A program made the translations under genes and the position numbers. A DNA stretch of 64,000 bases from an uncultured Christensenellaceae bacterium. Lineage in GTDB: Bacteria; Bacillota; Clostridia; Christensenellales; Pumilibacteraceae. Of this stretch, positions 1-8,445 are shown one piece after another. Numbering within the stretch: position 1 is the first letter of the stretch; each line of letters opens with the position of its first letter. The notes under the pieces were generated by a model. It was not told the origin of the DNA, searched no databases, and saw nothing but the letters and a program-made list of their open reading frames with translations. Location of the stretch: NCBI GenBank assembly GCA_910588155.1, contig CAJUPB010000002.1, positions 62,001 to 126,000 on the forward strand. Reading direction: 5' to 3'.

Positions 1-78
1 AGAGTAAGCGTCTTTCTTTTTGAAAAATGATACGATAAGTACGGTCAGAAATATCAGCGGTATTATATACGACGTCAC
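1..78 (-). CDS. spmB: Spore maturation protein B, N-terminal fragment
   Basis: Twenty-six codons read from a GTG at 76-78 to the window edge. They encode one hydrophobic segment followed by FFKKKDAY, which fits the start of SpmB (membrane helix, then a Lys-rich turn). The GTG overlaps the spmA stop codon (GTGA), the translational coupling expected of a spmA-spmB operon. SpmA and SpmB act together in spore core dehydration; that role is family knowledge. The rest of the gene lies outside the window. Confidence 0.7.
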   Translation of the reverse strand, partial: MTSYIIPLIFLTVLIVSFFKKKDAYS

Positions 79-743
79 TTTCTCACCGCCTTGACGCGGG
101 TATTTTCGGAAACGGTTTTGTTTTTGGCTGTCTTTCTTTTTGCAAACAGACTGCGGCGAGGAGTCTCGGCGGAATCTTCTTTGTCGGGAAATATCTTCGA
201 GCAAAGTTTTACGAGCGCAATGCCGATAACCGTAGACAATATAGTGGCTATTACGGAGGCGGGCAAAAACGATGCGGGAGAAGCGGAACCGTGCGACGAG
301 CGCATACCGATGACGGTGGACGGCAGAAGCTGCAAGGACGTCGCCGAAATGACTATCATCATAATCATATTTGTCGACGCATATTTTTTCCTGCCGACGG
401 ACAGACGGTTTATTGCGTTTATTCCCATCGGAGTGGCGGCGTTTCCCAATCCCAAGAGGTTGGCGGACATATTCATTGTTATGTATTTTTCCGTTTCTTC
501 GTCTATGTCCTTGAACAAAAATCGCGTCAAAGGCCGCAGAATCTTGGCGATGAATTTGGATATATTGAGTTTTTCGAGAATCGCGAAGAAACCCAACCAA
601 AACGCATACAGCGCGACAAGTTCTATTGCCAGCTTGACCGCTGCGTGCGACCCGCTTATCATAGCCGCAATAGCGGCGTCGGGCGAGGTTATCAGCAGCG
701 CGCTTATCGCCGCCACCAACATTATCAGCCAAATTTTGCTCAT
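75..743 (-). CDS. spmA: Spore maturation protein A
   Basis: This 222-residue membrane protein has four or five hydrophobic helices and the nucleoside-recognition (Gate) domain signature, including NMSANLLGLGNAATPMG near residues 91-107, which is strongly conserved in SpmA. In Bacillus it works with SpmB in dehydrating the spore core. The length is close to the usual size of about 200 residues; the Lys/Arg-rich tail (about residues 188-222) is longer than usual. The next gene, spmB, starts inside its stop codon. Together with spo0A at the other end of this segment it marks the host as a spore former. Confidence 0.9.
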   Translation of the reverse strand: MSKIWLIMLVAAISALLITSPDAAIAAMISGSHAAVKLAIELVALYAFWLGFFAILEKLNISKFIAKILRPLTRFLFKDIDEETEKYITMNMSANLLGLGNAATPMGINAINRLSVGRKKYASTNMIMMIVISATSLQLLPSTVIGMRSSHGSASPASFLPASVIATILSTVIGIALVKLCSKIFPDKEDSAETPRRSLFAKRKTAKNKTVSENTRVKAVRK

Positions 744-823
744 ATCTTACTTTATTCGCCGTCAAATATCTTTATGACAAGCCCTTTTTTAATAATTCTA
801 ATCAATTTCTAATATAAAAACCC

Positions 824-852
824 TTGACATACGCTTTTATATGTCGTATATT
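824..852 (+). promoter_or_regulatory. SigA-type promoter of the PadR operon
   Basis: TTGACA at 824-829 and TATATT at 847-852 with a 17-base spacer. It lies upstream of the padR-like gene at 932. Confidence 0.75.
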
Positions 853-860
853 ATTAGCAG

Positions 861-882
861 ATACTGTGTTATGCATAGTATA
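861..882 (+). promoter_or_regulatory. Probable PadR operator
   Basis: An imperfect inverted repeat, ATACT-g-TG-ttatg-CA-t-AGTAT, starts about where transcription should begin. PadR regulators commonly bind such dyads and repress their own operon. The site is well placed to block the promoter at 824-852. Binding is inferred from position and symmetry only. Confidence 0.5.
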
Positions 883-931
883 CCGCTTTGCGGAGTATAA
901 TGCAATATCGAGTAATTAGCGGAGGTGGCTT

Positions 932-1249
932 GTGGACGCGCAGTTGAAAAAAGGGCTTTTGGAAGTGTGCGTGCTTGCCGCAATCAAGACGGAGGAGTCT
1001 TACGGATATAAAATCATATCGGACGTAAGCCCCTACATCGAGATTTCCGAGTCGACGCTGTATCCGATTCTCAAAAGGTTGGAACTTACGGGTATGGTGA
1101 CGACGCGGAGCAAAGAATATAACGGCAGGCTTCGAAAGTACTATATGATAACGCAGAGAGGAAAGGAAAGAATAAACGATTTCGTCCAGGACTTGGACGA
1201 ATTCGAGAGGGTTTACAGATTTATTTGCGGGAGGTCTGACAGGATATGA
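932..1249 (+). CDS. PadR family transcriptional regulator
   Basis: This 105-residue winged-helix protein has the typical PadR N-terminus: a GLLEVCVLAAI helix, then SYGYKI, then ESTLYPILKRLE as recognition helix, and a wing with RLRKYY. The short form lacks the long C-terminal dimerisation helix seen in PadR-s2 proteins. The GTG start follows GGAGGTGG at 921-928. Its stop overlaps the ATG of the DUF1700 gene (ATGA), so the two are co-translated. It probably represses the whole four-gene unit, as usual for PadR/DUF1700/DUF4097 operons in Firmicutes, which often respond to envelope stress or antimicrobials. The inducer is unknown. Confidence 0.9.
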   Translation: MDAQLKKGLLEVCVLAAIKTEESYGYKIISDVSPYIEISESTLYPILKRLELTGMVTTRSKEYNGRLRKYYMITQRGKERINDFVQDLDEFERVYRFICGRSDRI

Positions 1250-2079
1250 CCAAATACGAATGGGAAACGGAATTGAAAAAGTGTATGACGCGTCTGCCGA
1301 AAGCAGAGCAGGACAGAGTACTTGCGTATTATAACGAGCTTTTTGCCGACCGCGCGGACGACGGAATGAGCGAAAAGCAGATTATAAACGAGTTCGGCAA
1401 TCCCGTGGACGTGGCGTTTAAAATTATGACGGAATACGGGATGGACGAGCGCGCGCCCGACGATGAACGCAAAATCGCACCGCCGGATTTTTATTCCAAG
1501 AAAAACGAAACTTTCGTTACGCCGCCGGATTTTTGGGCGGGTAAAAGCGGTAAAAAAGCCGCCGCGCCGAAAAATGACGCAAAAGCCGCGAAGGACGAGA
1601 AAGAGTATTTGCGCGAAGAACGCGAGCAGCGGAGAGACATACGCAGAGAAGACCGAGCGGCGCGCCGAGAGGACAGACGGGAGAGCAAAAAGCACGGCGG
1701 CGGAGCAACCGCGGCGTTCCTGCTGGAACTGCTGTTTTTGGGCTGGCTGTTCTTGACCGTGGCAACAGTCGCGTGGAGTCTTGTCATAAGCGTGTATTTG
1801 GTGGGCTTTTCGTTTGCGGCGGGAACGGTATATTCGTTGATTTGCGTGATTATGCCCGGCGCAACTGTTGCGGCAAGACTTGTGGAATTTGCGGCAATGT
1901 TGCTGATGCTGGGAATTGCGCTGATGATTTTGCCGAATATCGGAAAAATCGGCAAATTCGGAGTGAAGGTCACGGGCGGTTTATGGAACGGAATGTTCGG
2001 TTGGTATACGAAGCGTGACAAAAAAGCAGATAAAAGAAAAGACGGGAACGGAAGCAACGTTCGGAGCGAGGTGGCTTAA
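1246..2079 (+). CDS. DUF1700 (HAAS) membrane protein
   Basis: Residues 1-70 form a HAAS/DUF1700 domain (MTKYEWETELKKCMTRLP, EFGNPVDVA), a helical module associated with PadR partners. A very charged Lys/Arg/Glu linker (about 85-150) follows, then two or three hydrophobic segments between about residues 155 and 240 and a basic tail. It is probably a membrane sensor or adaptor that works with PadR. The start overlaps the padR stop codon, and the DUF4097 gene follows immediately. The same HAAS sequence recurs at the start of the gene at 3053, so the operon holds two HAAS copies. Confidence 0.85.
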   Translation: MTKYEWETELKKCMTRLPKAEQDRVLAYYNELFADRADDGMSEKQIINEFGNPVDVAFKIMTEYGMDERAPDDERKIAPPDFYSKKNETFVTPPDFWAGKSGKKAAAPKNDAKAAKDEKEYLREEREQRRDIRREDRAARREDRRESKKHGGGATAAFLLELLFLGWLFLTVATVAWSLVISVYLVGFSFAAGTVYSLICVIMPGATVAARLVEFAAMLLMLGIALMILPNIGKIGKFGVKVTGGLWNGMFGWYTKRDKKADKRKDGNGSNVRSEVA

Positions 2080-3060
2080 ATGAAAAAGATTTCTGTAAAA
2101 ACCAAATGTTTGGCTGTCGGCATAGTTGCCGTCATAATCGCCGCGGCATTGTTCGTCGGCGGAATGAGTATGCTCGATTGGCAGTTTGCCAAACTCGATT
2201 CCACCGTGTGGGAGGCGAAAAACTTTGCCCCAGAAGCGACGGAACTCAATGCCGTTTCGTTGGACTGCGATTTCACGAAAGTGGAGATTGTAAGCGGAGA
2301 CGCTCTGTCCGTCGATTACGAGGAAAGCGACGACACAAAGTACAAGGTTTCGCTTGAAGACGGAAAACTCGACATACGCGAAACGAGAAAGTTCAGTTTC
2401 AAGATGTTTAACTTCTATACTCCCGTAATGAAAATTACGTTGCCCGAAACGGATAAGCTGAATTTGTTTTTCGCAAACGGCGACTGCGATTTGTCGGATA
2501 TGACTCTGACCGCAATGGAAATCGGCGGCGCGAATCTGAACGTCAGTTTGACTAATGTGACGGCGGAAGAAAAGATATCGCTTACCACCGTCAACGGCGA
2601 AATTAAGCTTAACGGCGTGAATGCAGGAAACATCGATGCAAAGACGACGAACGGAAAAATCACATTAAACAAAGTAAACGCGTCGGAAAGCATTTTCGTT
2701 TATTCGCTCAACGGCGGAGTGTATTCGGAATACGTAAACGCGAATTCTGCGGAATTCAAAACGACAAACGGCAAAATCAATCTGGAAAACGTTTATGCGG
2801 AAAGTCTGAAAGGCAAGAGTCTGAACGGCGGAATAAGCGCGCACGGAATCAAATCGCACAATATCGATATGAATTCTACGAACGGAAAAATTGCGGTTGT
2901 CGTTGTCGGAAACAGAGCTGATTACCGCATACATTGCAATTCTACGAACGGCAGCTCGAACGAATCCGACAAAACGGACGGCATTTACTCGATTGAGGTC
3001 AGAACGCTGAACGGCGATATAAGGATAACTTTTGAGGAAGAAGGAGAGAACGATGACTAA
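2080..3060 (+). CDS. DUF4097 beta-repeat protein, membrane anchored
   Basis: Residues 10-28 form a single hydrophobic anchor. The rest is a DUF4097 (adhesin-like) right-handed beta solenoid built of short repeats such as TTVNGEIKLNGVNAG, TTNGKITLNKVNA and STNGKIAVV, each with an NG turn. The stretch after the anchor should be extracytoplasmic. Function in this family is not settled; such proteins sit with PadR/DUF1700 and are thought to help sense or resist envelope damage. The ATG follows the upstream stop codon directly. Confidence 0.85.
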   Translation: MKKISVKTKCLAVGIVAVIIAAALFVGGMSMLDWQFAKLDSTVWEAKNFAPEATELNAVSLDCDFTKVEIVSGDALSVDYEESDDTKYKVSLEDGKLDIRETRKFSFKMFNFYTPVMKITLPETDKLNLFFANGDCDLSDMTLTAMEIGGANLNVSLTNVTAEEKISLTTVNGEIKLNGVNAGNIDAKTTNGKITLNKVNASESIFVYSLNGGVYSEYVNANSAEFKTTNGKINLENVYAESLKGKSLNGGISAHGIKSHNIDMNSTNGKIAVVVVGNRADYRIHCNSTNGSSNESDKTDGIYSIEVRTLNGDIRITFEEEGENDD

Positions 3061-4282
3061 ATACGAATGGGACAGACGATTGCGCAAAGCATTGAAAGAC
3101 CTGCCCGCGGAAGAGCGCAGGCGCGTATTCGAATATTACGACGAGCTGTTCGAGGACAGAATGGACGGCGGCGCAAAAGAGGAGGCGATTGTGGGCGCAT
3201 TCGGAGAACCGGAAGCGGCGGCAAAAAAAATACTTGCCGATTATCGCGCCTATCTCGACCGAGACGTGGAGGAAACCCCTGTTTCGGAAACGGCGGAGGA
3301 AAAGAAAGCGACGGAAGATTTGCGCCGCAACGATAAAGCGTCGGGTCGGAGTTTCTGTGATGAAACGGACCGCGGCGGAGCGGCAAAAACCGCGACGAAG
3401 AATATCGACGAAACCAACGTTTCCGACAAAAGAAAACTTCCGCCGGCAGAAGATATTTTCGGAAACGGCGACAACTCCGACGCGAGCGAGGCGCAAAAAG
3501 ACAAAGCGTCGAGCGAAAAATACCGCGGAGTCAGGAAGCTGAAAATAAACGTCTGTGCGTCGGACGTGACGGTCAAGAGAAGCGACTGCCATAACGTCAA
3601 AACTTGCAACGACGACGAAAGCTCGTTTGAAATAACCGTGGGCGGAGATACGCTTTATATCAAAGAAAAAGCGGCTTCGTTCTGGAAGAGTATCGGACTC
3701 GGACTTTTCGGAGGAAAGGGCAAGTGTGTGAAAATAGAACTGCCCGAACTCGAATCCGTGACCTTCGATTCGATGAGATGCGGTTGCGAGATAGAAGGCT
3801 TCGATTTGCGTCGCGTAACTTTAAAGACGGTAAACGGAGATTTAACCGTAGCGGACTGCAACAGCGACTATACTTCGCTCTCCACGACGAGCGGCAATCT
3901 TTCGGTGACGGGCGGACGGCACGATTCCGTCGCGCTGTCCACCGTCGGCGGCGACATCAAAACGGAGAGGCTGTACGGAAAAAGTCTTACCGCCGTCACG
4001 ATGAGCGGCGACGAGGAAGCGCTCGATTGCCGTTTCGACGAAAAAATGCTGTTAAAGACTGTCAGCGGAGATATTAACGCGAAAGCCATAGAAAGCAACA
4101 ATCTGGAATGCAAAACGGTCAGCGGAGACAGTAATGTTAATCTTGTCGGAGACGTGAAGGACCACACGATTTATGTGCGTTCGGTTTCGGGAAATATTCG
4201 TTCTCCGCGCGGAGGCGAAGGCGAAAAGAAAGTGACGGTTTCTTCCGTAAGCGGTGAAATAAACATCGACGTAAAAGAATAA
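3053..4282 (+). CDS. HAAS-DUF4097 fusion protein
   Basis: I chose the ATG at 3053 because MTKYEWDRRLRKALKDLP matches the start of the HAAS protein at 1246 and a GGAG site lies just upstream; the gene overlaps its neighbour by 8 bases. The 409 residues comprise an N-terminal HAAS domain (1-70), a charged linker (75-165) and a DUF4097 beta solenoid (about 165-409) with repeats such as KTVSGDINAKAIESN. No membrane segment is visible, so it is probably cytoplasmic. It joins in one chain the domains of the two preceding genes, suggesting all three work together. Confidence 0.85.
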   Translation: MTKYEWDRRLRKALKDLPAEERRRVFEYYDELFEDRMDGGAKEEAIVGAFGEPEAAAKKILADYRAYLDRDVEETPVSETAEEKKATEDLRRNDKASGRSFCDETDRGGAAKTATKNIDETNVSDKRKLPPAEDIFGNGDNSDASEAQKDKASSEKYRGVRKLKINVCASDVTVKRSDCHNVKTCNDDESSFEITVGGDTLYIKEKAASFWKSIGLGLFGGKGKCVKIELPELESVTFDSMRCGCEIEGFDLRRVTLKTVNGDLTVADCNSDYTSLSTTSGNLSVTGGRHDSVALSTVGGDIKTERLYGKSLTAVTMSGDEEALDCRFDEKMLLKTVSGDINAKAIESNNLECKTVSGDSNVNLVGDVKDHTIYVRSVSGNIRSPRGGEGEKKVTVSSVSGEINIDVKE

Positions 4283-4308
4283 AGCAGGGCTGTAAAGCAC
4301 GGAACGCA

Positions 4309-4350
4309 AAACCCCGAATCGGACGTTGTTCGAATCGGGGTTTGACTTTT
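4309..4350 (+). terminator. Terminator of the PadR operon
   Basis: AAACCCCGA is complementary to TCGGGGTTT across a 17-base loop region, followed by GACTTTT. It lies 27 bases past the last gene of the operon. Confidence 0.75.
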
Positions 4351-4496
4351 GTATTGTCGGCATCGCAATAATCTTTGTCGGGGGGATTCTGTATCTTGCG
4401 GCAGCTTGATGATTTCCCGACAACGATTGTATGAACAAGAAAAGACTTTCTCGGTGTTCGTTTATACCGATTTACCGAAGAAGTAAACTGACGTCT

Positions 4497-5222
4497 TTAT
4501 TTTGGATTGAGCGATGCAGACGAGTGTTTTTTTAATGCAAAACAGGATTTTACAATCATTGTTACGGCGATGGCGAGAGTTATAAAACAAGCGGCGAAGC
4601 CGACGCCCGCTTTCATAGGTAAGAGAAAGCTCTCGTCTCCCGTCTCGTCGAATACCCCCAACATCAGCACGGTGAGCGACACCATAGACATACAGGCGTC
4701 GACGAAGTTGAGATTGCGAAGAGATTGAACGACGTGGTCTCCCGACTTTTTTGCTCTGACCAGATTTACGATTGCCGCGACAAGTTTGTAAAACACATAC
4801 GCCGCGGTGGCAATCGCAATAATTTCTCCGCTTCGAGCGGCTTTGTCTGACAAGACGGTCTGCATCACGGCGACGGACATAGCGATTTGTATGAGGACAA
4901 GGAAAATCCCGCTTGCAAGATATATCTTATGACGCAATTTTAAATATCCGTTAGAATCGTCGCGGCAGTTTGCTTTTCCGAAGACGGCGGAAGAAACGAC
5001 AATGCCGCGAAAAAGAATAAGCGTGAAGTAATAGCCGGCAAGCGTTCCGTACCACAGGGACTCGTACAGGAAAGCGCAGACGAGATTGACTGTGGCGAAA
5101 ACGATATTTATAATCATAGAAAAAAACGACAAAACCATAGTTTTGAAATCGTATTGATTCAAAAACATATTGCAATAGCGATTTCGTTCGAGTTTTTCTT
5201 TGATTTTGTCCGCAACTTTCAC
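4497..5222 (-). CDS. Polytopic membrane protein of unknown function
   Basis: This 241-residue protein has about six hydrophobic helices: roughly 27-50, 55-75, 100-122, 133-158, 172-192 and 203-226. A short basic amphipathic segment (KVADKIKEKLERNRYC) precedes them. I do not recognise the family and see no catalytic or transport motif. The GTG start has no clear Shine-Dalgarno sequence, and the only good promoter (5257 to 5229, minus strand) should start transcription at or near this codon, so it may be translated from a leaderless mRNA. The gene is divergent from the GH3 gene. Confidence 0.7.
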   Translation of the reverse strand: MKVADKIKEKLERNRYCNMFLNQYDFKTMVLSFFSMIINIVFATVNLVCAFLYESLWYGTLAGYYFTLILFRGIVVSSAVFGKANCRDDSNGYLKLRHKIYLASGIFLVLIQIAMSVAVMQTVLSDKAARSGEIIAIATAAYVFYKLVAAIVNLVRAKKSGDHVVQSLRNLNFVDACMSMVSLTVLMLGVFDETGDESFLLPMKAGVGFAACFITLAIAVTMIVKSCFALKKHSSASLNPK

Positions 5223-5228
5223 AGAAAA

Positions 5229-5257
5229 ATTATATTATATCGTAGCAAAAAAGTCAA
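5229..5257 (-). promoter_or_regulatory. Promoter of the membrane protein gene
   Basis: On the minus strand, TTGACT (5257-5252) and TATAAT (5234-5229) are separated by 17 bases. The predicted start point is about 5222, which is the GTG start codon itself. Confidence 0.65.
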
Positions 5258-5310
5258 TCGCAAAGGGGCGGTCGGTTATTATAACGAAAGGGACGACTTT
5301 TCGACAATGC

Positions 5311-5340
5311 TTGACCTTTTGCCGATTTTCGTGCTATACT
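5311..5340 (+). promoter_or_regulatory. Promoter of the GH3 gene
   Basis: TTGACC at 5311-5316 and TATACT at 5335-5340 with an 18-base spacer. The predicted start point near 5347 decides the gene start, because any codon upstream of it would not be transcribed. Confidence 0.7.
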
Positions 5341-5372
5341 GTAAACGATACGATATACGGAGAAAATCGGCG

Positions 5373-7403
5373 GTGGACACAGAACAGGTATTGCGAACGA
5401 TTACACAGGACGATAAGCGCGCGCTTGTTTGCGGGCGAGGACACGGCACGACGGCAGACGTCGGAGGATTGCCCTCGCTTGTTTTTCGGCGCTTCGAAAC
5501 AGGGCGCGCCGACGTTGTCGGCTTTGCGTCGGCAGCGGCGATAGGTTGCGGATTTGACGAACGCACGGCTTACGAGATAGGTTCGGAAACGGCAAAGCAA
5601 TGTTGCGCGCTGGGCGTGCACGTTGTCGAGACGCCGTCTTTTTTGCCCTGCGCTTGTTCCGCAGACGGAAGTCGCAGCCGCTTTTTTTCCGCAGACCCCA
5701 CATTGGCGAGAACGCTTGGCGCGGCTTTTATCGACGGAGTGCAGTCGACGGGAGTGGGCGCAATGTCCCCCGTTGTCGGAGAATTCGGCGAATCGGAAAT
5801 GAGCGATTTGTTTTTGGCGGTTAGCGGAGACGGAAAGACCGTGTGCCGCCCTCGGGCTATGCTTTTCGACGGCACCGTCGATATGGCGGACAAAGTCAAA
5901 GAAGCGGGATACGGCGGCGTGTGCATATCAGAGTGGGGCACGGTCAAGGATAGGGCGGCGGCGCTGAACGGCGGAATAGATTTGTCGATGCCGCTCGGTT
6001 GCGGCGAGAAAAAGAACTTGAAAGAAGCGGAAGAGAGCGGCTATATAGACCGAGAACGTTTGGACGCCGCCGCACGCAAAGTAGTCGAACTCATAGATTA
6101 TACGTTCGACGACCACGCCTACGGACTTAACGGCAAAGAGCAGCGGAAAAAGAGCGCGCTGTTGGCGGCGGAGTGTGCGGTTCTGCTGAAAAACGAATCC
6201 ATACTGCCGCTGCTGGGCGACAGCATCACGGTTATGGGACAATGCGCCAAAGCGTTTTTTGTCTCCGACGAGGTCGGGGAGGAAACCGAAACGGAATCGC
6301 TTGTCGAGGCTTTCGGAAAGGACCGCAGAATCAAGTTTGTGGACGGATACCGCGACGAAGACGGCGACGGTGCAATTATCGAAGCGCTCGAACAGACGTT
6401 CCCCGACGAGACCGTCATAGTCGTACTCGGCGAAAGCTGTCCCGATTGCGGCGGCAACGAACGGGCTGTCGCTTTGCCGGAGAGTCAGGTGAAATTGGTC
6501 GAGCGGTTGGAGGACAGCGGAAGAAACGTCGTGGCGGTGGTAGTAGGCGGCGGACGGTATGACTTGAAACGTATATCTTCGGCGAAAGCCGTTATTTATG
6601 CACCGTATCTCGGTTGCGGCGGAGCGGAAGCTCTGAAAAAAATAATTTGCGGAGAGGCTTGTCCCTGCGGCAGGCTGGCGGAAGATTTTGTTACCGTCGA
6701 AAAGGACGGAACGGAAAAAATTCTGTATCCGTTCGGTTACGGGGAAAGTTTTTGTCCTTTCTCGTATTCTCAAACAAAACTCGGCGAGTTGGACGGACAG
6801 CCGACCGCGACCTTGACGGTGCGCAACGAAGGCAGGTATACGGCTTCCGACGTCATTCAAATATACGGCGAAACTTCCGAAAAAAAGAGATTTTTGATTG
6901 CATTCGAAAAGGCTAAACTGCGGGCGGGCGAGTCGCGCACGCTGACCGTTCGTTTGCCGAAAAAGTTGCTCGAAGGAGTGTCGGAGATTTTGACGGGCAC
7001 GTCTCGGGAAGACATACGGGAGCGCGTGGCGTTGGAAAGCGTCGACGAAGTTCGAGAAACGGCGTTTCTCTCGTCGGCGGAAAAGTTGTGCGACGCAAGC
7101 GGAACCGGTGCGATTAAAAAGACCTTTTCCACCGGCGATTGTCTGGAAAGTATGGAGCAAACGTTGGGCGGCAAGCTGTTGGCGAAAAAGGCAAAAAGAG
7201 CCGCAAAAGCGATTGCCGGCGGAAATCGGGCGCGCGCAGACAGAATATTCGAGAGAATGAAAAAACTGCCCGTCGGTGCGCTTCCGTCGTTTACAAGAGG
7301 CTTGGTGAGGTTCAAATCCGTCAAAGCGGCGGTGATTGCGGCAAGCGGCAAACCGATAAAAGCGTTTTTGACGGCGCTGGGCATAGGCGCGCGAGAACAT
7401 TAA
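5373..7403 (+). CDS. GH3 beta-glucosidase-like protein lacking catalytic residues
   Basis: The GTG at 5373 follows GGAG at 5359-5362 and lies downstream of the promoter; codons further upstream are probably untranslated. The 676 residues follow the GH3 plan: a TIM-barrel part (about 1-250), the alpha/beta sandwich (about 260-480) and a fibronectin-like part (about 485-590). The sandwich keeps AECAVLLKNESILPLL. The barrel is degenerate. The Lys-His of KHF is replaced (MSPVVGEF), the FEYFSEDP motif is RSRFFSADP, and the nucleophile Asp of SDWG is Glu187 (ISEWGTV). GH3 enzymes remove non-reducing terminal sugars; this one may be inactive, a binding protein, or an enzyme of changed specificity. 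No signal peptide is seen, so it is probably cytoplasmic. Confidence 0.75.
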   Translation: MDTEQVLRTITQDDKRALVCGRGHGTTADVGGLPSLVFRRFETGRADVVGFASAAAIGCGFDERTAYEIGSETAKQCCALGVHVVETPSFLPCACSADGSRSRFFSADPTLARTLGAAFIDGVQSTGVGAMSPVVGEFGESEMSDLFLAVSGDGKTVCRPRAMLFDGTVDMADKVKEAGYGGVCISEWGTVKDRAAALNGGIDLSMPLGCGEKKNLKEAEESGYIDRERLDAAARKVVELIDYTFDDHAYGLNGKEQRKKSALLAAECAVLLKNESILPLLGDSITVMGQCAKAFFVSDEVGEETETESLVEAFGKDRRIKFVDGYRDEDGDGAIIEALEQTFPDETVIVVLGESCPDCGGNERAVALPESQVKLVERLEDSGRNVVAVVVGGGRYDLKRISSAKAVIYAPYLGCGGAEALKKIICGEACPCGRLAEDFVTVEKDGTEKILYPFGYGESFCPFSYSQTKLGELDGQPTATLTVRNEGRYTASDVIQIYGETSEKKRFLIAFEKAKLRAGESRTLTVRLPKKLLEGVSEILTGTSREDIRERVALESVDEVRETAFLSSAEKLCDASGTGAIKKTFSTGDCLESMEQTLGGKLLAKKAKRAAKAIAGGNRARADRIFERMKKLPVGALPSFTRGLVRFKSVKAAVIAASGKPIKAFLTALGIGAREH

Positions 7404-7508
7404 AAATACATTAAATTAGCGTTAAAAGCAGGGAAAACCGTTTACTTTATGCCGCAGACAATGGTATAATAAAATCGAAGTATTTTCAAGCGAAAGGAGC
7501 CGAGAAAT

Positions 7509-8129
7509 ATGAGGCTGGAAATAGAGAGAACCGACGATATTGTGAAACGCGTATACGACGGAGAATTGCCGTATAACACCGCAATTTCCGTGTCCCCCGG
7601 AACGGAAGTCGTTTACGTAAAAGACGGCAGCGTTGCCGCCGTTGTCGGAGAGGGCGTAAGCGAGATAAATTCCGCAGGCGCGCTTAAAGCGGTGTTTGGA
7701 AAATGCAAAGTCAAGCAGCAGCTTTACAGCGTGAATCGGGGAAAGCAGTTTATAGTGCTTTGGGGAACGGGCGGAATCGGTTACCGCGATAAGAAAGGCG
7801 AGCTGAAAAAAGCCGGTGCGAACGGGTCTTATCGTTTTGCCGTGGACAATTCTTCCGCACTTTTGCGCAGGTTCGGCTATCCCGAAGTCATCACGGAAAG
7901 CGACGTGAAAGAACAGCTTAAAGGTATAGTCACGGGTGCGGTTAAGGAAGCCGTTGTCGCGGCGATAGACAAAGACGGATATAACGTCGGCGGCAGGACG
8001 GGTGCGGTTCAGAAAAAAGCGCAGGAGAAGTTGGAAAAGATTTTTGCCGATTACGGGTTGTTTTTGGACGCATTGTTAATCGAAGAAGTTACGGATACAT
8101 ACGGGGAGACGGGAAATGAAGAGGAATAA
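7509..8129 (+). CDS. SPFH-domain protein (YdjI-like)
   Basis: This 206-residue protein resembles the SPFH/virion-core-like family of Bacillus YdjI. It has a beta-rich N-terminal half with PYNTAISVSPGTEVVYVKDG, a middle SPFH-like segment (FAVDNSSALLRRFG) and a helical C-terminus. SPFH proteins scaffold membrane microdomains; no membrane segment is visible, so it is presumably peripheral. A -10 box (TATAAT at 7465-7470) and an AAAGGAG site precede it. It is followed, with overlap, by three genes of which two look like ESCRT-III/PspA-type proteins, so the four probably form one membrane-remodelling unit. Confidence 0.75.
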   Translation: MRLEIERTDDIVKRVYDGELPYNTAISVSPGTEVVYVKDGSVAAVVGEGVSEINSAGALKAVFGKCKVKQQLYSVNRGKQFIVLWGTGGIGYRDKKGELKKAGANGSYRFAVDNSSALLRRFGYPEVITESDVKEQLKGIVTGAVKEAVVAAIDKDGYNVGGRTGAVQKKAQEKLEKIFADYGLFLDALLIEEVTDTYGETGNEEE

Positions 8130-8409
8130 ATGCGCGGAAGAAAACCGCAAAAACGCATCGAAAATACTTTCCCGTCTTGCCGAAATCCGAGGATTGACCG
8201 AAGATATGTCGGCAAAGCGCAGACTGCGCGATGCGGAAGAAAAGCTTGCCGTGGCCGCTCCCGTGCTGGAAACGGACGTTCGGGCGCTGGATGCGGACGT
8301 GCTTAAAATGCTCGGCGAATTTTTGAGTGTCAGCAAAGAGGGCGTGCTGACCGAAAGGTATCTTGCACGTATAGAAGAGCTGATAGCGCGCCGACGCACT
8401 TTAAAGTAG
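8116..8409 (+). CDS. Small helical protein of unknown function
   Basis: The 97 residues are charged and predicted almost entirely helical (RLAEIRGLTEDMSAKRRLRD). No known domain is recognised. It overlaps the end of the SPFH gene by 14 bases and precedes the ESCRT-III-like gene at 8446, so co-translation is likely and it is probably a partner of these proteins. The ATG has a usable GGGGAGACGGGAA sequence upstream. Confidence 0.75.
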   Translation: MKRNKCAEENRKNASKILSRLAEIRGLTEDMSAKRRLRDAEEKLAVAAPVLETDVRALDADVLKMLGEFLSVSKEGVLTERYLARIEELIARRRTLK

Positions 8410-8445
8410 CGGCGCAAAAGAAATTCGGATAAGGAGATTTCGAAA

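Noticed and set aside
91..777. Long open frame on the plus strand opposite spmA
   Set aside because: It is the antisense of a clear SpmA gene and has no ribosome site or family features.
5154..5372. N-terminal extension of the GH3 frame upstream of the GTG at 5373
   Set aside because: It contains the promoter TTGACC-18-TATACT and shows no similarity to the family; it also overlaps the divergent gene.
5928..7400. 490-codon minus-strand frame opposite the GH3 gene
   Set aside because: Arg/Phe-rich shadow of the GH3 coding strand with no start signals.
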